In this document: one piece after another, positions 22,458 through 32,157 of the stretch
Numbering within the stretch: position 1 is the first letter of the stretch
Layout of the letters: every line of letters begins with the position of its first letter
Assembly: GCA_007570785.1 (NCBI GenBank)
Contig: ML664183.1
Location: 18,523,368-18,587,367, forward strand
DNA from: Antilocapra americana
Lineage: Eukaryota > Chordata > Mammalia > Artiodactyla > Antilocapridae
DNA length: 64,000 bases
Reading direction: 5' to 3'
Notes under the pieces: generated by a model
What the model saw: the letters and a program-made list of their open reading frames with translations, nothing else
Told to the model about the DNA's origin: nothing
Databases searched by the model: none
Made by a program: the position numbers and the translations under genes

Positions 22458-22980
22458 TGTGTGCTGAGTGGCCTCATTCGTGTCCGACTCTTTGTGACCC
22501 TATGGACTGTAGCCCACCAGGTTCCTCTGTCCATGGGATTCTCCTGGCCAGAATACTGGAGGGGGTTGCTATGCCCTCCTCCAGGGCGCCTTCTCAGCCC
22601 AGGGACTGAACCGCATCTCTTTTTTTTTTTTTCTTTTTTTTTTATTGTTTTTGCCATACATTGTCATGATATCACCATGGGTTTACATATGCTTCCCCTC
22701 CGGAACCCCCCTCCCTCCTCCCTCCCCCCCGGGAAATCTCGCTGCACCAGCCCCGAGCATCAATCCTGGGCTGGCGATTGATTAGACACATGACAATTAA
22801 CATGCTTCAATGCCCTTCTCCTATATCTTCCCACCCTTACCCTCATCCACAAAGTCCACGAGTCTGTTCTATACATCTGCGTTCCTTTTGCTGTCTCGCA
22901 TGTTGGGTTCTCGTTACCGTCTTTCTTTGTCTCCTTTGTCGGCAGGCAGGTTCTTTACCACTAGCACCACCTGGGAAGCC
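22458..22980 (-). mobile_element. Bov-tA SINE, minus, split by an L1 tail
   Basis: The BovB-derived tail half lies at 22458-22616 (GTGCTGAGTGGCCTC ... GGGACTGAACCGCATCTCT). The tRNA-like head resumes at about 22926-22980 (GTCGGCAGGCAGGTTCTTTA ... GGGAAGCCC). The two halves join into one SINE when the intervening L1 is removed, so the L1 is younger than this copy. Confidence 0.9.
22617..22925 (-). mobile_element. Ruminant L1 3' end, minus, inside a Bov-tA
   Basis: Starts with the antisense poly(A) (T-rich, 22617-22644), then TTTTGCCATACATTGTCATG, the C-rich block 22697-22732 and GCATCAATCCTGGGCTGGCG. It stops near CGTTACCGTCTTTCT. It is a 5'-truncated 0.3-kb copy of the same L1 3'-UTR type as the one at 7415-7655, less diverged. 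It is rich in CpG for the region. Confidence 0.88.
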
Positions 22981-24127
22981 CAAGCTGTAGCCTTTCAGGC
23001 AAAAGGTAATGAGGACCCATATTAAGATGATGAAATGAGGGTAGAAGGAAGGAATGGGCGTCAAAGATATTCCTAAGGTGTTTCATTATCTGGAGGCCTA
23101 AAATGGACACATTACCTAGCAACACTTCAGTCTGTATCTGTGTGTGCGCACATGTGCATGTGTGTGTACGTGTACTGGGAAAAGGAATAAGACAGGTGTG
23201 CACGAAGAGTTGACAAAGTCTAGATCACAGTTGTAAATGGTAAAATAGCTCTGTTTAAAAATTTCTGAGTACAGGTTCACAAAGAAAGCAGTTTTCCTAC
23301 TGATAACAGTAAGCATTTTTGTCACTGTTTTGTGAGAAGCAAAGTAGAGAGAGTTGGTGATATAATAATCTTAGGATTATTACTAATCTTAAGCATATTC
23401 AATGAATGCCTTTAAGTTTCTAGTAGTTGCTTCAGGCAAGAAAGAAGTATGGACCTGTATCCCCTTCCTCTTGACCTAAGTCAATACTCCTGTTTCAAGA
23501 CAGACTAAATATTTCTCAAAAGAAATATGGTTATATAGATGTGGCATGTGAGAGTAAATTCTTTGATTCAGTGATAAACAGTACAGTGAAACATCACTGG
23601 AAAGCATCTCATTTTGTTCTTCAATACTGGCTTATTGAACCTTTGTCTGCAAACAATGTGCTTGCACTTGCACAGGCCTCATTTTTGTCATCTGAGAAAT
23701 GTAAGATCTGGCTCCTTCTCATCAGAAAATTTCTGTAATTTAACTCTATTTTTCCCAAATATAAAAGCCCTGAGATTTATTTCCAGAAGGAAAAAAATAA
23801 AGAATCAAACTGTAAAAAGGGAACTTTCCTCAAGCAAAGCTATAATAATAGCAACAGTTTGAGTCTTCCTTAAGGTGTATTTACCTAGTTTGCAAAGAAT
23901 AAATGACCCATTTCAGACACTGAGTCCTTCTAGGTCAGGATTTTAGCTTTTTACCCAAAGCCAAGTATATATAATAATGAGTCCATAGACAGTCTTTGTT
24001 TCTAAGTAATTCTTGCCTTATACTGAAAGATAAGGTAGAAAAGATTTGGAACAGCTTCTTTGACATTGACTTCACATATTAATATTCAAAAAATGTGTAT
24101 TACTTATATATTGCTTTAAATATATAT
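22981..24127. other. No gene; unassigned DNA with a TG run
   Basis: A TG/CA-rich tract lies at 23139-23182. The remaining sequence shows no recognisable repeat. Open frames near 23541-23862 are short and without signals. Confidence 0.55.
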
Positions 24128-24428
24128 TGCTGCTGCTGCTAAGTCGCTTCGGTTGTGTCCGACTCTGTGCGACCCCACAGACGGCAGCCCTCCAGGCTTC
24201 CGTGTCCCTGGGATTCTCCAGGCAAGAATACTGGAGTGGGTTGCCATTTCCTTCTCCAGTGCGTCAAAGTGAAAAGTGAAAGTGAAGTCGCTCAGTTGTG
24301 TCCGACTCTTAGCGACCCCATGGACTGCGTCCGACTCTTAGGGACCCCATGGACTGCAGCCCACCAGGCTCCTCTGTCCATGGGATTTTCCAGGCAAGAG
24401 TACTGGAGTGGGATGCCATTGCCTTCTC
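24128..24428 (-). mobile_element. BOV-A2 SINE (dimeric), minus, with internal 29-bp duplication
   Basis: The plus strand begins with the antisense of the (AGC)n tail, TGCTGCTGCTGCTAAGTCGC, then shows two Bov-A monomers joined by the linker CAAAGTGAAAAGTGAAAGTG. It ends at GCCATTGCCTTCTC. Sequence is close to consensus, so the copy is young. The second monomer carries a 29-base tandem duplication at 24300-24357. Confidence 0.95.
24300..24357. repeat. 29-bp tandem duplication within BOV-A2
   Basis: Units 24300-24328 and 24329-24357 are identical except for one base: TAGCGACC in the first, TAGGGACC in the second. The duplicated unit starts GTCCGACTCT and ends GGACTGC. It is not part of the family consensus, so it arose in this copy or its direct source. 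Confidence 0.93.
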
Positions 24429-24539
24429 TGAAACAACAGCTAAGTTAAACTAAAACAGGACTTGAACTTTTAGTCTAGGGGTTAAAAAATCTGTAACATT
24501 GGTAACAGTCATCTTTTTTATAATAGCCCAGGAATATAT

Positions 24540-24756
24540 GGTGGTGGTGGTTGTTTAGTCGCCAAGTGGTATTTGACTCTTTGTGACCACATGGACTGTA
24601 GCCCGCCAGGCTCCTCTGTCCATGGGATTCTCCAGGTGAGAACACTGCAGTGAGTTGTTACGCCCTCCTCCAGGGCATCGTCCTGACTCGGGCATGGAAT
24701 CTGTGTCTTCAACAGTAACAGGTGGGTTCTTTACCACCAAGCCACAAGGGAATCCC
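24540..24756 (-). mobile_element. Bov-tA SINE, minus
   Basis: GTGGTGGTGGTTGTTTAGTC opens the antisense tail; ACCACATGGACTGTAGCCCG and CCTCCAGGGCATCGTCCTGA follow; GCCACAAGGGAATCCC is the decayed tRNA-like head. Full length, moderately diverged. Confidence 0.92.
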
Positions 24757-25558
24757 TGAATACACGGTTACTGCTCTTTGTTTTTGATGATACTGTGACT
24801 CTTTTAAAGGCATGACATCTTCTGAATACATTCTAAATCAAATTTTTATATGAGTGGCTTTTGGTTTTGGCTGGGTATATGAGGTGTGAACAACACAAGT
24901 TCATCTAGATGAACTGATGTTTTGTCTCACAGCCAGTCCTGTCATTAGAAAGGCTAGAGAGGAGTAATTTTCTTATTTGGTGAGTTGTTAACTGAATATT
25001 TGTGTACCTGAGCAACTGGTCAGTTGTCAGTTGTGTTAACCAGCTGCTATGAACTTACCACGTTGCTAGCTACTGCAGGTGAAGGCTACAAGACAAGACA
25101 AATAAGACCTAAAAAAGGTCTCATGTGAGTCAGCTTTCATAGCCAAAGGTTTGAGTAACCTGGAGTGAGAGAAATTGTGTTGCAGTACCTAACAAAAAGG
25201 AATAATACAATCCTTTATTCTGTGTGATTTACAGTATAAAACGGGCATTTACCAGGCCAGGCACCCTGCCTTTTCTTTTCCCTTCAGAAATACTATTGTA
25301 AAGTCAAATGCAAAACTTGTGAGGGAGTCAAAAAATCAAAATGAAGTTTAAATGGTAAAAGGCACAAAATGGTATTATTCATCATAAGAAAAGAACATTG
25401 TAAAACTTAAGAATTGCTACCTTTTGATTCAAGAAAGAGATTTTCTATGTATGAATGTTGTAGAGTGGTAAGACGTACTTGGAGTTACTTAGAAACAGGG
25501 TGAGATAAAGGTCATTGAGGAGTGACTTGAGGGCAGCTCCTCTTACTGGCGGGAGAGG
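24757..25558. other. No gene; unassigned DNA
   Basis: No recognisable element. Confidence 0.6.
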
Positions 25559-25637
25559 GTGTGTGTTGTGTCAGTCGCTATAGTCACGTCCAACTTTTTG
25601 CGACCGCATGGACTGTAGCCCACCAGGCTCCTGTGTG
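25559..25637 (-). mobile_element. Bov-tA 3' fragment, minus
   Basis: GTGTGTTGTGTCAGTCGC followed by GACCGCATGGACTGTAGCCC and ACCAGGCTCCTGTGTGGA. About 80 bases of the SINE tail; the copy is 5'-truncated after the CCAGGCTCCT box. Confidence 0.88.
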
Positions 25638-26691
25638 GAGACTTGAGATAAATTCTCAAGGTCCTTAAGAACTCTGTGTTTACAGAGTTTTATATATATA
25701 TAAATTGTTTTTCCTGCTCAATAGTGATCAGACCAAAATAGATGTGACTGTTGCTGAGAATTTTTTTCATTTTCAACATCTGGCACAAATACATCGAGGA
25801 GGTCAAACTTGTAAATCTAGGTTTTAGAAGGAGAACAGAAAAACATCAGTTATCAGTGAGCTTTCTGTTTCTGTTTTTCATTTCACAAGAGAGGAAACTG
25901 AGGCTTGGGGAGGTTTTCCTCCACCACCATGTTCACTTGGAGAGTAGGTAGAATTGTGTGAAATTAGGATCAAAGTCTTGGGGACCCTCTGACTCATCTT
26001 CATTGCCCCCCACATGTCATCTGTTGTGGGTCATAAGTCATTCAAGGAGGATATTATTATTCTCTTTACTTTCATACATTCTCTGAAGATTTTGATTGTG
26101 AAAAGAATATTTTACCCCAGTGAAGAAAAAGGTTCTGTCAAAAATAAAAATATGTTCCTTTTCAACACAGAGATTTCCTTGCCAAAAACTAATTGCTTAA
26201 TTTAAAAATGCTGCATTTGTGCCATGCAGTAGTAAAATCAATTCTCCTCTCTATAATACTGCTCATCCACTGTATCTGTCAGCACTCTGGGTGTGAAGCT
26301 AAAATCTAAAACTGTCACCAGATACAAAGATTTATAAAGCTTGCCCATGTAGATTAATTTTTGGTCTGATTTTGCAGTTTATGAGCTCTGTAGGCATTTT
26401 GCTTTTTTCTGTTTCCCTCTGTAACCCAACAGTTAGACCTGAGGGACTGGGGTGGTATTAGCTCCGCAATAATAATTAGAGAAAGGGAAAGGAAATGAGG
26501 TACCTTTGATCAATTCTTCAAAATTTTCTGGAACACTTACTCTTTGTCAAGTACCAGGAATGTTGACACATGTGACTCTCAGACCTGAAACAAGTGATAG
26601 TCAGGGTATATACTGAAGATTGCTTTTTTTTAATTCAGAGTGGTATAAAAGGCATGTATTTGAGTCAGTTCTAATGAAATACATGATTGTA
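25638..26691. other. No gene; one MIR-like remnant
   Basis: About 25875-25980 (CATTTCACAAGAGAGGAAAC then TGAGGCTTGGGGAGG) resembles an antisense MIR core, and 26520-26585 another, both weak. The remainder is unassigned AT-rich DNA. Confidence 0.5.
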
Positions 26692-27121
26692 AAGCCCATT
26701 GCCCAGACTGAAGTAAGTCGGAAAGAGAAAAAGAAATATCATACATTAGCATGTGTATATGGAATCTAGAAAGATGGTACTGATGAACCTTTTGCAGGAC
26801 AGCAGTGGAGACACAGACATAGGGAACAGACTATGGACACAGTGTCGGGGAGAGGGTAGGACATGTGACAAGTGGAGAGAGTAGCATGGAAACATATAGC
26901 TTCCATATGTAAAATAGATAGCCAGTGGTAATTTGCTGTATGACTCAGGGAACTCACACTGGTGATCTGTGACAACCTAGAGGGGTGGGAGGTGGGAGGG
27001 AGGTTCAAGTACAAGGGCACATATGTATACTTGTGACTGATTCTTGTTGATGAATGGCAGAAACAAATACAATATGGTAAAACAACTATCCTTCAATTAA
27101 AAATAAATAAATTTTAAAAAA
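26692..27121 (+). mobile_element. Ruminant L1 3' end, plus
   Basis: The end of L1 in sense: TGAAGTAAGTCGGAAAGAGA, ATATGGAATCTAGAAAGATG, a G-rich block GGTGGGAGGTGGGAGGGAGG near 26984-27003, and an A-rich tail AAATAAATAAATTTTAAAAA. About 430 bases, 5'-truncated, diverged. Confidence 0.85.
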
Positions 27122-27232
27122 TCAGAATGGTTTGACAGAGGTGATCACAGATGGGGTCTTGTCAAAGTACATAGAAATTATGGTAGAGAATAATTGCATG
27201 AACTGGTTTAACAAATAGGTAGCTGTCAGTAG

Positions 27233-27384
27233 GCCAGGCTTCTCAGTCTATGAAATTCTCCAGGCAAGAAAACTGGAGTGGGTGGCCATTCCCTTCTCCA
27301 AGGGAGCTTCCTGACCCAGGGATTGGACCCAAGTCTCTTGCATTGTAGGCGGATCCTTTACCATCTGAACCACCAGGGAAGCCC
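27233..27384 (-). mobile_element. Bov-tA, minus, lacking the 3' tail
   Basis: Antisense Bov-tA from the CCAGGCTTCTCAGTC box to the tRNA-like head at ACCACCAGGGAAGCCC. The outermost tail is missing. It is followed within a few bases by a sense Bov-tA piece, giving head-to-middle inverted SINE halves. Confidence 0.9.
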
Positions 27385-27387
27385 AGG

Positions 27388-27502
27388 AGCTGGAGAAGGG
27401 AATGGCTTCTTGTCTCGAGAATTCTATGAACAGAGGAGCCTGGTGGGCTACAGTCCATGGAGTCACAAAGAGTTGGACATTATGATGCAACTAATACTTT
27501 GC
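27388..27502 (+). mobile_element. Bov-tA 3' half, plus
   Basis: AGCTGGAGAAGGGAATGGCT, then GAGGAGCCTGGTGGGCTACA, GTCCATGGAGTCACAAAGAG and ACTAATACTTTG match the BovB-derived half in sense. With the neighbouring minus copy it forms an inverted repeat (about 27233-27298 against 27391-27440). Confidence 0.9.
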
Positions 27503-27530
27503 CTTTCTTCGACAGTCAGTAAGGAAAAGT

Positions 27531-27580
27531 GGTGTGTGTGTGTGTGTGTGTGTGTGTGCACACACATGCATGTGTGTGTT
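27531..27580. repeat. TG microsatellite
   Basis: About thirteen TG dinucleotides, then CACACACATGCATGTGTGTG, which is a short self-complementary stretch. Alternating purine-pyrimidine sequence of Z-DNA-forming type. Confidence 0.9.
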
Positions 27581-29713
27581 AGAATTTTGTCATATTTGAG
27601 TTTGAAGAAAAGAATTTTAGAGAGAAGGTTCACAGCCCTGTGTCAGTTATAAAACTAGGTGGTTGCTGATTAGTCTGTCTGTACCCATGGAATGCTTGTA
27701 CATTCCCATTGATTAAACCACCTCATCTAATAAAATCTGTCAAGAAATTCAAGATCAGTTCTGTCATTGGGCAAAATAAAAATTCTTTGACTAGTACATT
27801 TGAAAGATGAAACTTTCGATTTTTGAGGATTTTCTCATGCATAGCCACTTCATCAGCAAACAATAAACCTCCAGTAAGCAGTGACTGATTTTTGAATGTT
27901 TTCAGAACTGAAGAAAATAAAGAATAAGTGATCAACCCTCAGAAAGTGTTCAGACTAGTTAAGGATTTAATGCTGCATCTAATAACTAAGGATATGCAAC
28001 AGTATCATGTCTAAACTGGAATGTAGGCTGTGAGAAGTGGTTCCCAAGACTGTTTCAGTAAAAATTCATCTGAGACTACATTTTGCTCCTATTTGAATAT
28101 TTATTTAGATGCACAGTTGCATGAATAGACTTATTTTCAATTGGAAAAAAAATCCAGAGATTTCCACTCATGAAAAACATTTCTGATTGTGTAATTAGGG
28201 AGCCCAGTAATTAAATATGTTTGGAAAATTGTATTAGATTACATTGCGCTGGGTCAGGTACATGCTTTCATTTCACACCTAACAGCCCCTTTTGTGATCA
28301 TAAGCAAATTAAAAAAACAGCAACCCAACAATCTCCCTTCCTCCTATTAAGGAAAAAAAAAAATCCATTCCAGTAGAGCTTCCAATTTGTCTTGCTAATT
28401 CTAATTAGTATAGTGTGAGCTGCTGGACAGTTCTACCAGGAGGCTAGTCTGCAAAGAAACATATTTCTGTAGCTGCAGGCTCTTGGGAAAGGACTTAAAC
28501 TGGGAAAAAATGAATAGCGACTTTTTTTCTCATTTGATTGAAGGATAGAGATGAAATAGAATAAGTTTTAAGGAAGTAAAGGAGGTTGCCCTTTTCTCTA
28601 TTATGTATTGCTGGAAAAGATTGAATGATAAGATGAGCCTGAAGGGAAGCCTTCAGACCATTGCTTTTGAATGGTTTGGTGAGTTGCTGCCATTAATGAA
28701 ACCTGTGTTTACGCCTACCATCAGGCGCAAGTGGGACCTACAAGTCCCATCTCTGAGTATTTAATGTCAGGTCCTACATCAGCAGGTCAAATTTTTGAGA
28801 GTGGGGACTACATGTTTCACCACTGCTTGTGCTGACTTCCATTTATCAGACCTACCAACTGTATCATAGTCCAATAATCAATACCTGCCTAGTGACAGAG
28901 TTGGCGAGAAGCCCATCCACTGCCTGCTCTATTGATTGATTGGGATTCTCTGAGACAATTCTGTGGCTGCTGTCTGTCTCTAAAACTAGTCAAGAACAGC
29001 AGGTACTATATTTTCACGACAGATCCAGGCTCCACTCCCTCCTCCTTATTCCCACCCCAAGTTTTAGTCTAACTTGGCTAATCAGTCTATGATGATTTGG
29101 GGACTGACTATCATTATCTTGTGGAGAAAATTAGCTTTTTAAAAATTGTTAACCTTGACTAACATTTAACTCAAATATCCTGACTAGTTTTGTGCCTCAG
29201 GAAAGAAATATACGTGTTTCAGATGATCTTCACAAGAGTTGCATAATAAAGTTCAAACAGGGCCACCAGATTTTGGATACAGCTACTTGGAAAGAGACCA
29301 GTTCTTATTCTAAAGTGTGATGACTTTGCTCTTCATTTAAGCCTTCCCAATTTAATATTTAATGATCAATCTAAATATAAAAGGCAGGCATTAATATCAA
29401 TATTATATACTTTTAGATTAGCAAATTACACTTTTGTGTTTTTCTAGAAAATGATGTTTTAGCTTAATAGAATCTACAAATAATTCAAGCTGAAGAATGC
29501 CACAATTCCATTTAAAATAATGTGCCATTTACAGAGAGCATTTCAGGAATTTGTAGATCTCTTCCAGTGAAGTTTATTCTAGTATGTTTTTGCAGTACAA
29601 GGTAAGTGGTCTATGTATTATAGTACATTGAAACCTATCAATAATGCATTCCTCAAGTGTGGGACAGATTGTCTCAAAAAAAAAAAAAAGTCAGTTTCCT
29701 TTCAAAAGGAATT
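27581..29713. other. No gene; 2.1 kb repeat-poor DNA
   Basis: No transposon is recognised here except none-too-clear old remnants. Between about 28150 and 28420 several ATTA/TAAT homeobox-type motifs cluster (TGTAATTAGGG, CAGTAATTAAA, TTCTAATTAG). A poly(A) run is at 29674-29689. This is the kind of stretch where a conserved non-coding element might lie, but sequence alone cannot show it. Confidence 0.5.
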
Positions 29714-29959
29714 CCCTATTTTGAGGACTTCCCTGGTGATTCAGATGGTAAAGAATATGCCTACAAATGCAGGAGACCCAGCTTCAATGCTGGGGTTCAG
29801 GAAGATCCCTGAAGAAGGGACTCACTACCCACTCCAGTATTCTTGCTTGGAAAATTCCATTGACAGAGGAGCCTGGTCAACTATAGTCCATAGGGTTGTA
29901 GGGTCAGATACAACTGAGCAACTAACACTTTTACTTTCACACTTTCACCCTATTTTGAG
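29714..29959 (+). mobile_element. Bov-tA SINE with 12-bp target duplication, plus
   Basis: The element body (29726-29947) starts at GACTTCCCTGGTGATTCAGA and ends in ACACTTTTACTTTCACACTT. Perfect flanking repeats CCCTATTTTGAG occupy 29714-29725 and 29948-29959. Full length, moderately diverged, clean target-primed insertion. Confidence 0.95.
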
Positions 29960-30124
29960 ACCCAAACCTTACCTAATTTCGGGTTTCAGTTGATAGCTGA
30001 TGGGTGGTTATTGAGTATTTGTTTTCTTGTGTCTTAGAGGTTGGCTGTCCAAATTATGGCCCAAACAGGTGGGGGCAAACTTGGATTTGATTGGGAGTTC
30101 TGATATGGTTAGATCCACTGTCTC

Positions 30125-30745
30125 TAATTATAGTGTATTTCAGTCTCCTGTGGATCTTGTTAAAATGCGTATCTGATTCAGTGTATTAGTTTTCTACAGA
30201 TATTGTAACAAATATTGACACATTGGGTGACTTAAAACATTAGAAATGTGTTCTCTGAGGTCACAAGTTCAATATTAGTCTCACTGGGCTGAAACTCACA
30301 TGTCACCGGGCTGTGCTCTCTCTCTGGAGGCTCTATAGGAGGGATCCATTCCTGGCCTTCTGGCATGGTAGCTATTATTCCTTAACTTGAAGCCGAATCA
30401 CTCTGCTCTCTCTTTCTATATCTTTATAGTGTCTTCTCTTGTTCATATAGTCTCAGTATGCCTCTTTCTTACAAGGATACATGTAATTAGATATAGGACT
30501 TAGTTAAATATAGAAATTAGATATAGAATCTCAAAATCCTTAATCATGATTAAGGAAAACTTTGCTATGTAAGGTGACCTTCACAGCTTCCAGGATTTAG
30601 AACCTGGGCATATTTGGAGAGTCATTACCAGCCTATCAAAGTGAGTCTAGGGTAAAGATTAAGAGTCTGAATTTCTAACAGTTGTCCAAATGAAGTTGAT
30701 GCTGCTGGTCTGTGTGTAACACTTTGAGTAGCCAGTGGCTACATT
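30125..30745 (+). mobile_element. MER5A, split by an MLT1-type LTR
   Basis: The left part (to 30181) has GATCTTGTTAAAATGCGTAT and CTGATTCA. The right part (30641-30745) resumes with GTCTAGGGTAAAG, CTGAATTTCTAACA, TGATGCTGCTGGTC and ACTTTGAGTAGCCA. Reading across the insertion restores the usual MER5A order, so this old DNA transposon predates the LTR inside it. Confidence 0.75.
30182..30640 (+). mobile_element. MLT1-type (ERVL-MaLR) solo LTR, plus
   Basis: Begins TGTATTAGTTTTCTACAGAT and continues with TGGGTGACTTAAAACATTAG, GGAGGCTCTATAGG, TCTTCTCTTGTTCATATAG and a decayed 3' end, ATGTAAGGTGACCTTCACAG to CCTATCAAA. This is the order of an MLT1-type LTR, an old non-coding endogenous-retrovirus LTR. 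No internal region is present. Flanking duplications are too decayed to read. Confidence 0.72.
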
Positions 30746-31369
30746 ATAAATCTACAGTGTTCATCATAATCTATCTGGCTCAGAGCAAAATTATATTCCC
30801 TTTGATGCAGAACAACATAATAGAAAGGGACTTATGATGTGATCTAGGAGATGGAGTTGCCAAGAATTAGGATGATTATTTGGGAACCAAAAGTTCTTCC
30901 AGAGTGTCAGAATGGAGTCCTGCTTCCAGGGGCAAAATTGGAGTATTATTCAGGAGTATTATTCAGGAACCAAGGTAGAAGCTCCCTTCTTTACAGTGGG
31001 CAAACAAGTGACTCAGTGAGCAGAAAGGCAGCCTGGACACTAGGTTTCTGTCAGAAAGTCTAAAGTCAGATTCTGCCAGTTGGTTTACCTCAGTGTCCTG
31101 CCGATCATGGCCAGGACTGATTATGAAATTAGCTAATGTTGAATGGTATGCTTGACTCTCAAACTGCTGATTCAGTAGATTTGTGATAGGGTTTTGAAAT
31201 CTCCATTTCTAACCAATGTCTTAAATAATTCAGATGCAGGTGAGATGTATGAGTATGGAATCACATAGATCACACAGACCTCAGATACAACCTAAATCAG
31301 TTTTGAAAAGTTGTTTTTGATAAAGGGTCTGGCCCATCTCACATTTATTTGATTTTAGCTCAATCATTA
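30746..31369. other. No gene; unassigned DNA
   Basis: A 70-codon open frame (30851-31063) has no recognisable feature. A direct repeat, GGAGTATTATTCA, occurs twice in a row around 30941-30968, a small local duplication. Confidence 0.55.
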
Positions 31370-32005
31370 TTTTTCCAGGTAAGTCTTCCCTGACCCACCC
31401 TTCAACCTCCCCACCCCAGATCCAGGTCAAATATACCTACTTCATGTTCTCATGGGAAGGCATACGTCTACCATTCGTACCTATGTCATTTAAGTCTCTT
31501 AACTTGTATATGTTTGTTTATTTTTGGCTGTGCTGGATCTTTCTCGCTGCATAGGCTTTCTCCAGTTGTGTTGAGGGGGGCTACTCTCTAGTGGCCATGC
31601 ACAGGCTTCTCACTGAGGTGCCTTCTCTCGCTGTGGAGTGCAGGCTCTAGGGCACACGGGCTCAGGAGCTGCGATCCCCAGGCTCTAGAGCACAGGCCCA
31701 GCAGTTGGAGTGCTTGGGGCTGTTCCATGGCCTGTAGGCTCTTCCCAGATCAGAGACTGAATCCGTCGCTACCTGCATTGGCAGGCAGATTCTCTACCAC
31801 TCAGCCACCAGAGAACCCCTTGACATTTACTTTTATTTGTGATTATTTGGCTGATTTTTGTCTCTTTGCTAAATTATAAAATGTTCAAGGACAGCAACTG
31901 TGTGTTTTTCTGTTGAACTTTTTTCCCCAAGCATATTATTTGACAGGAACTTGCTACTCAAAAAGTAATTAATGAAATGGATTTGCAAATAAATGAATAG
32001 AATTT
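31370..32005 (+). mobile_element. L2 LINE 3' region, split by a CHR-1 SINE, plus
   Basis: The left part (31370-31515) has the L2 segment TTCCAGGTAAGTCTTCCCTG and a decayed 'catcacactgtattgt'-like region. After the SINE the L2 end resumes at about 31822 with AATTATAAAATGTTCAAGGA, CAGCAACTGTGTGT and a tail ending near AATAAATGAATAG. Old, high divergence. Confidence 0.7.
31516..31819 (-). mobile_element. CHR-1 SINE, minus, inside L2
   Basis: The plus strand shows the antisense of CHR-1: TATTTTTGGCTGTGCTGGAT, TTTCTCCAGTTGTGTTGAG, the repeated 'gggctctag'-like blocks, and the head GATTCTCTACCACTCAGCCA with CCAGAGAACCCC. It is near full length (about 300 bases) and was once GC-rich. It is a cetartiodactyl-specific tRNA-derived SINE. 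Confidence 0.85.
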
Positions 32006-32133
32006 TCAGTGAATCCAGAAAATTTTGCCTGTGGTATTACCCTCTTAGTAGTTCCTTCTCCTTTGATTATATGCACTACTGCAGTCATTGTAGTTCCCAG
32101 GGACTCACCTTTCCTTGAAAAGTAATCTGAAAT

Positions 32134-32157
32134 GGGGGGTGGGGGTGGGGAGGCGGG
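32134..32157 (+). other. G-quadruplex motif
   Basis: Four guanine runs (6, 5, 4 and 3 bases) are separated by T, T and AGGC. This is a canonical intramolecular G-quadruplex pattern in otherwise AT-rich DNA, outside any repeat I recognise. Confidence 0.75.

Noticed and set aside
27278..27652. 124-codon plus open frame
   Set aside because: It crosses two SINE pieces and a TG microsatellite (the run of alternating V and C residues) and has no independent support.
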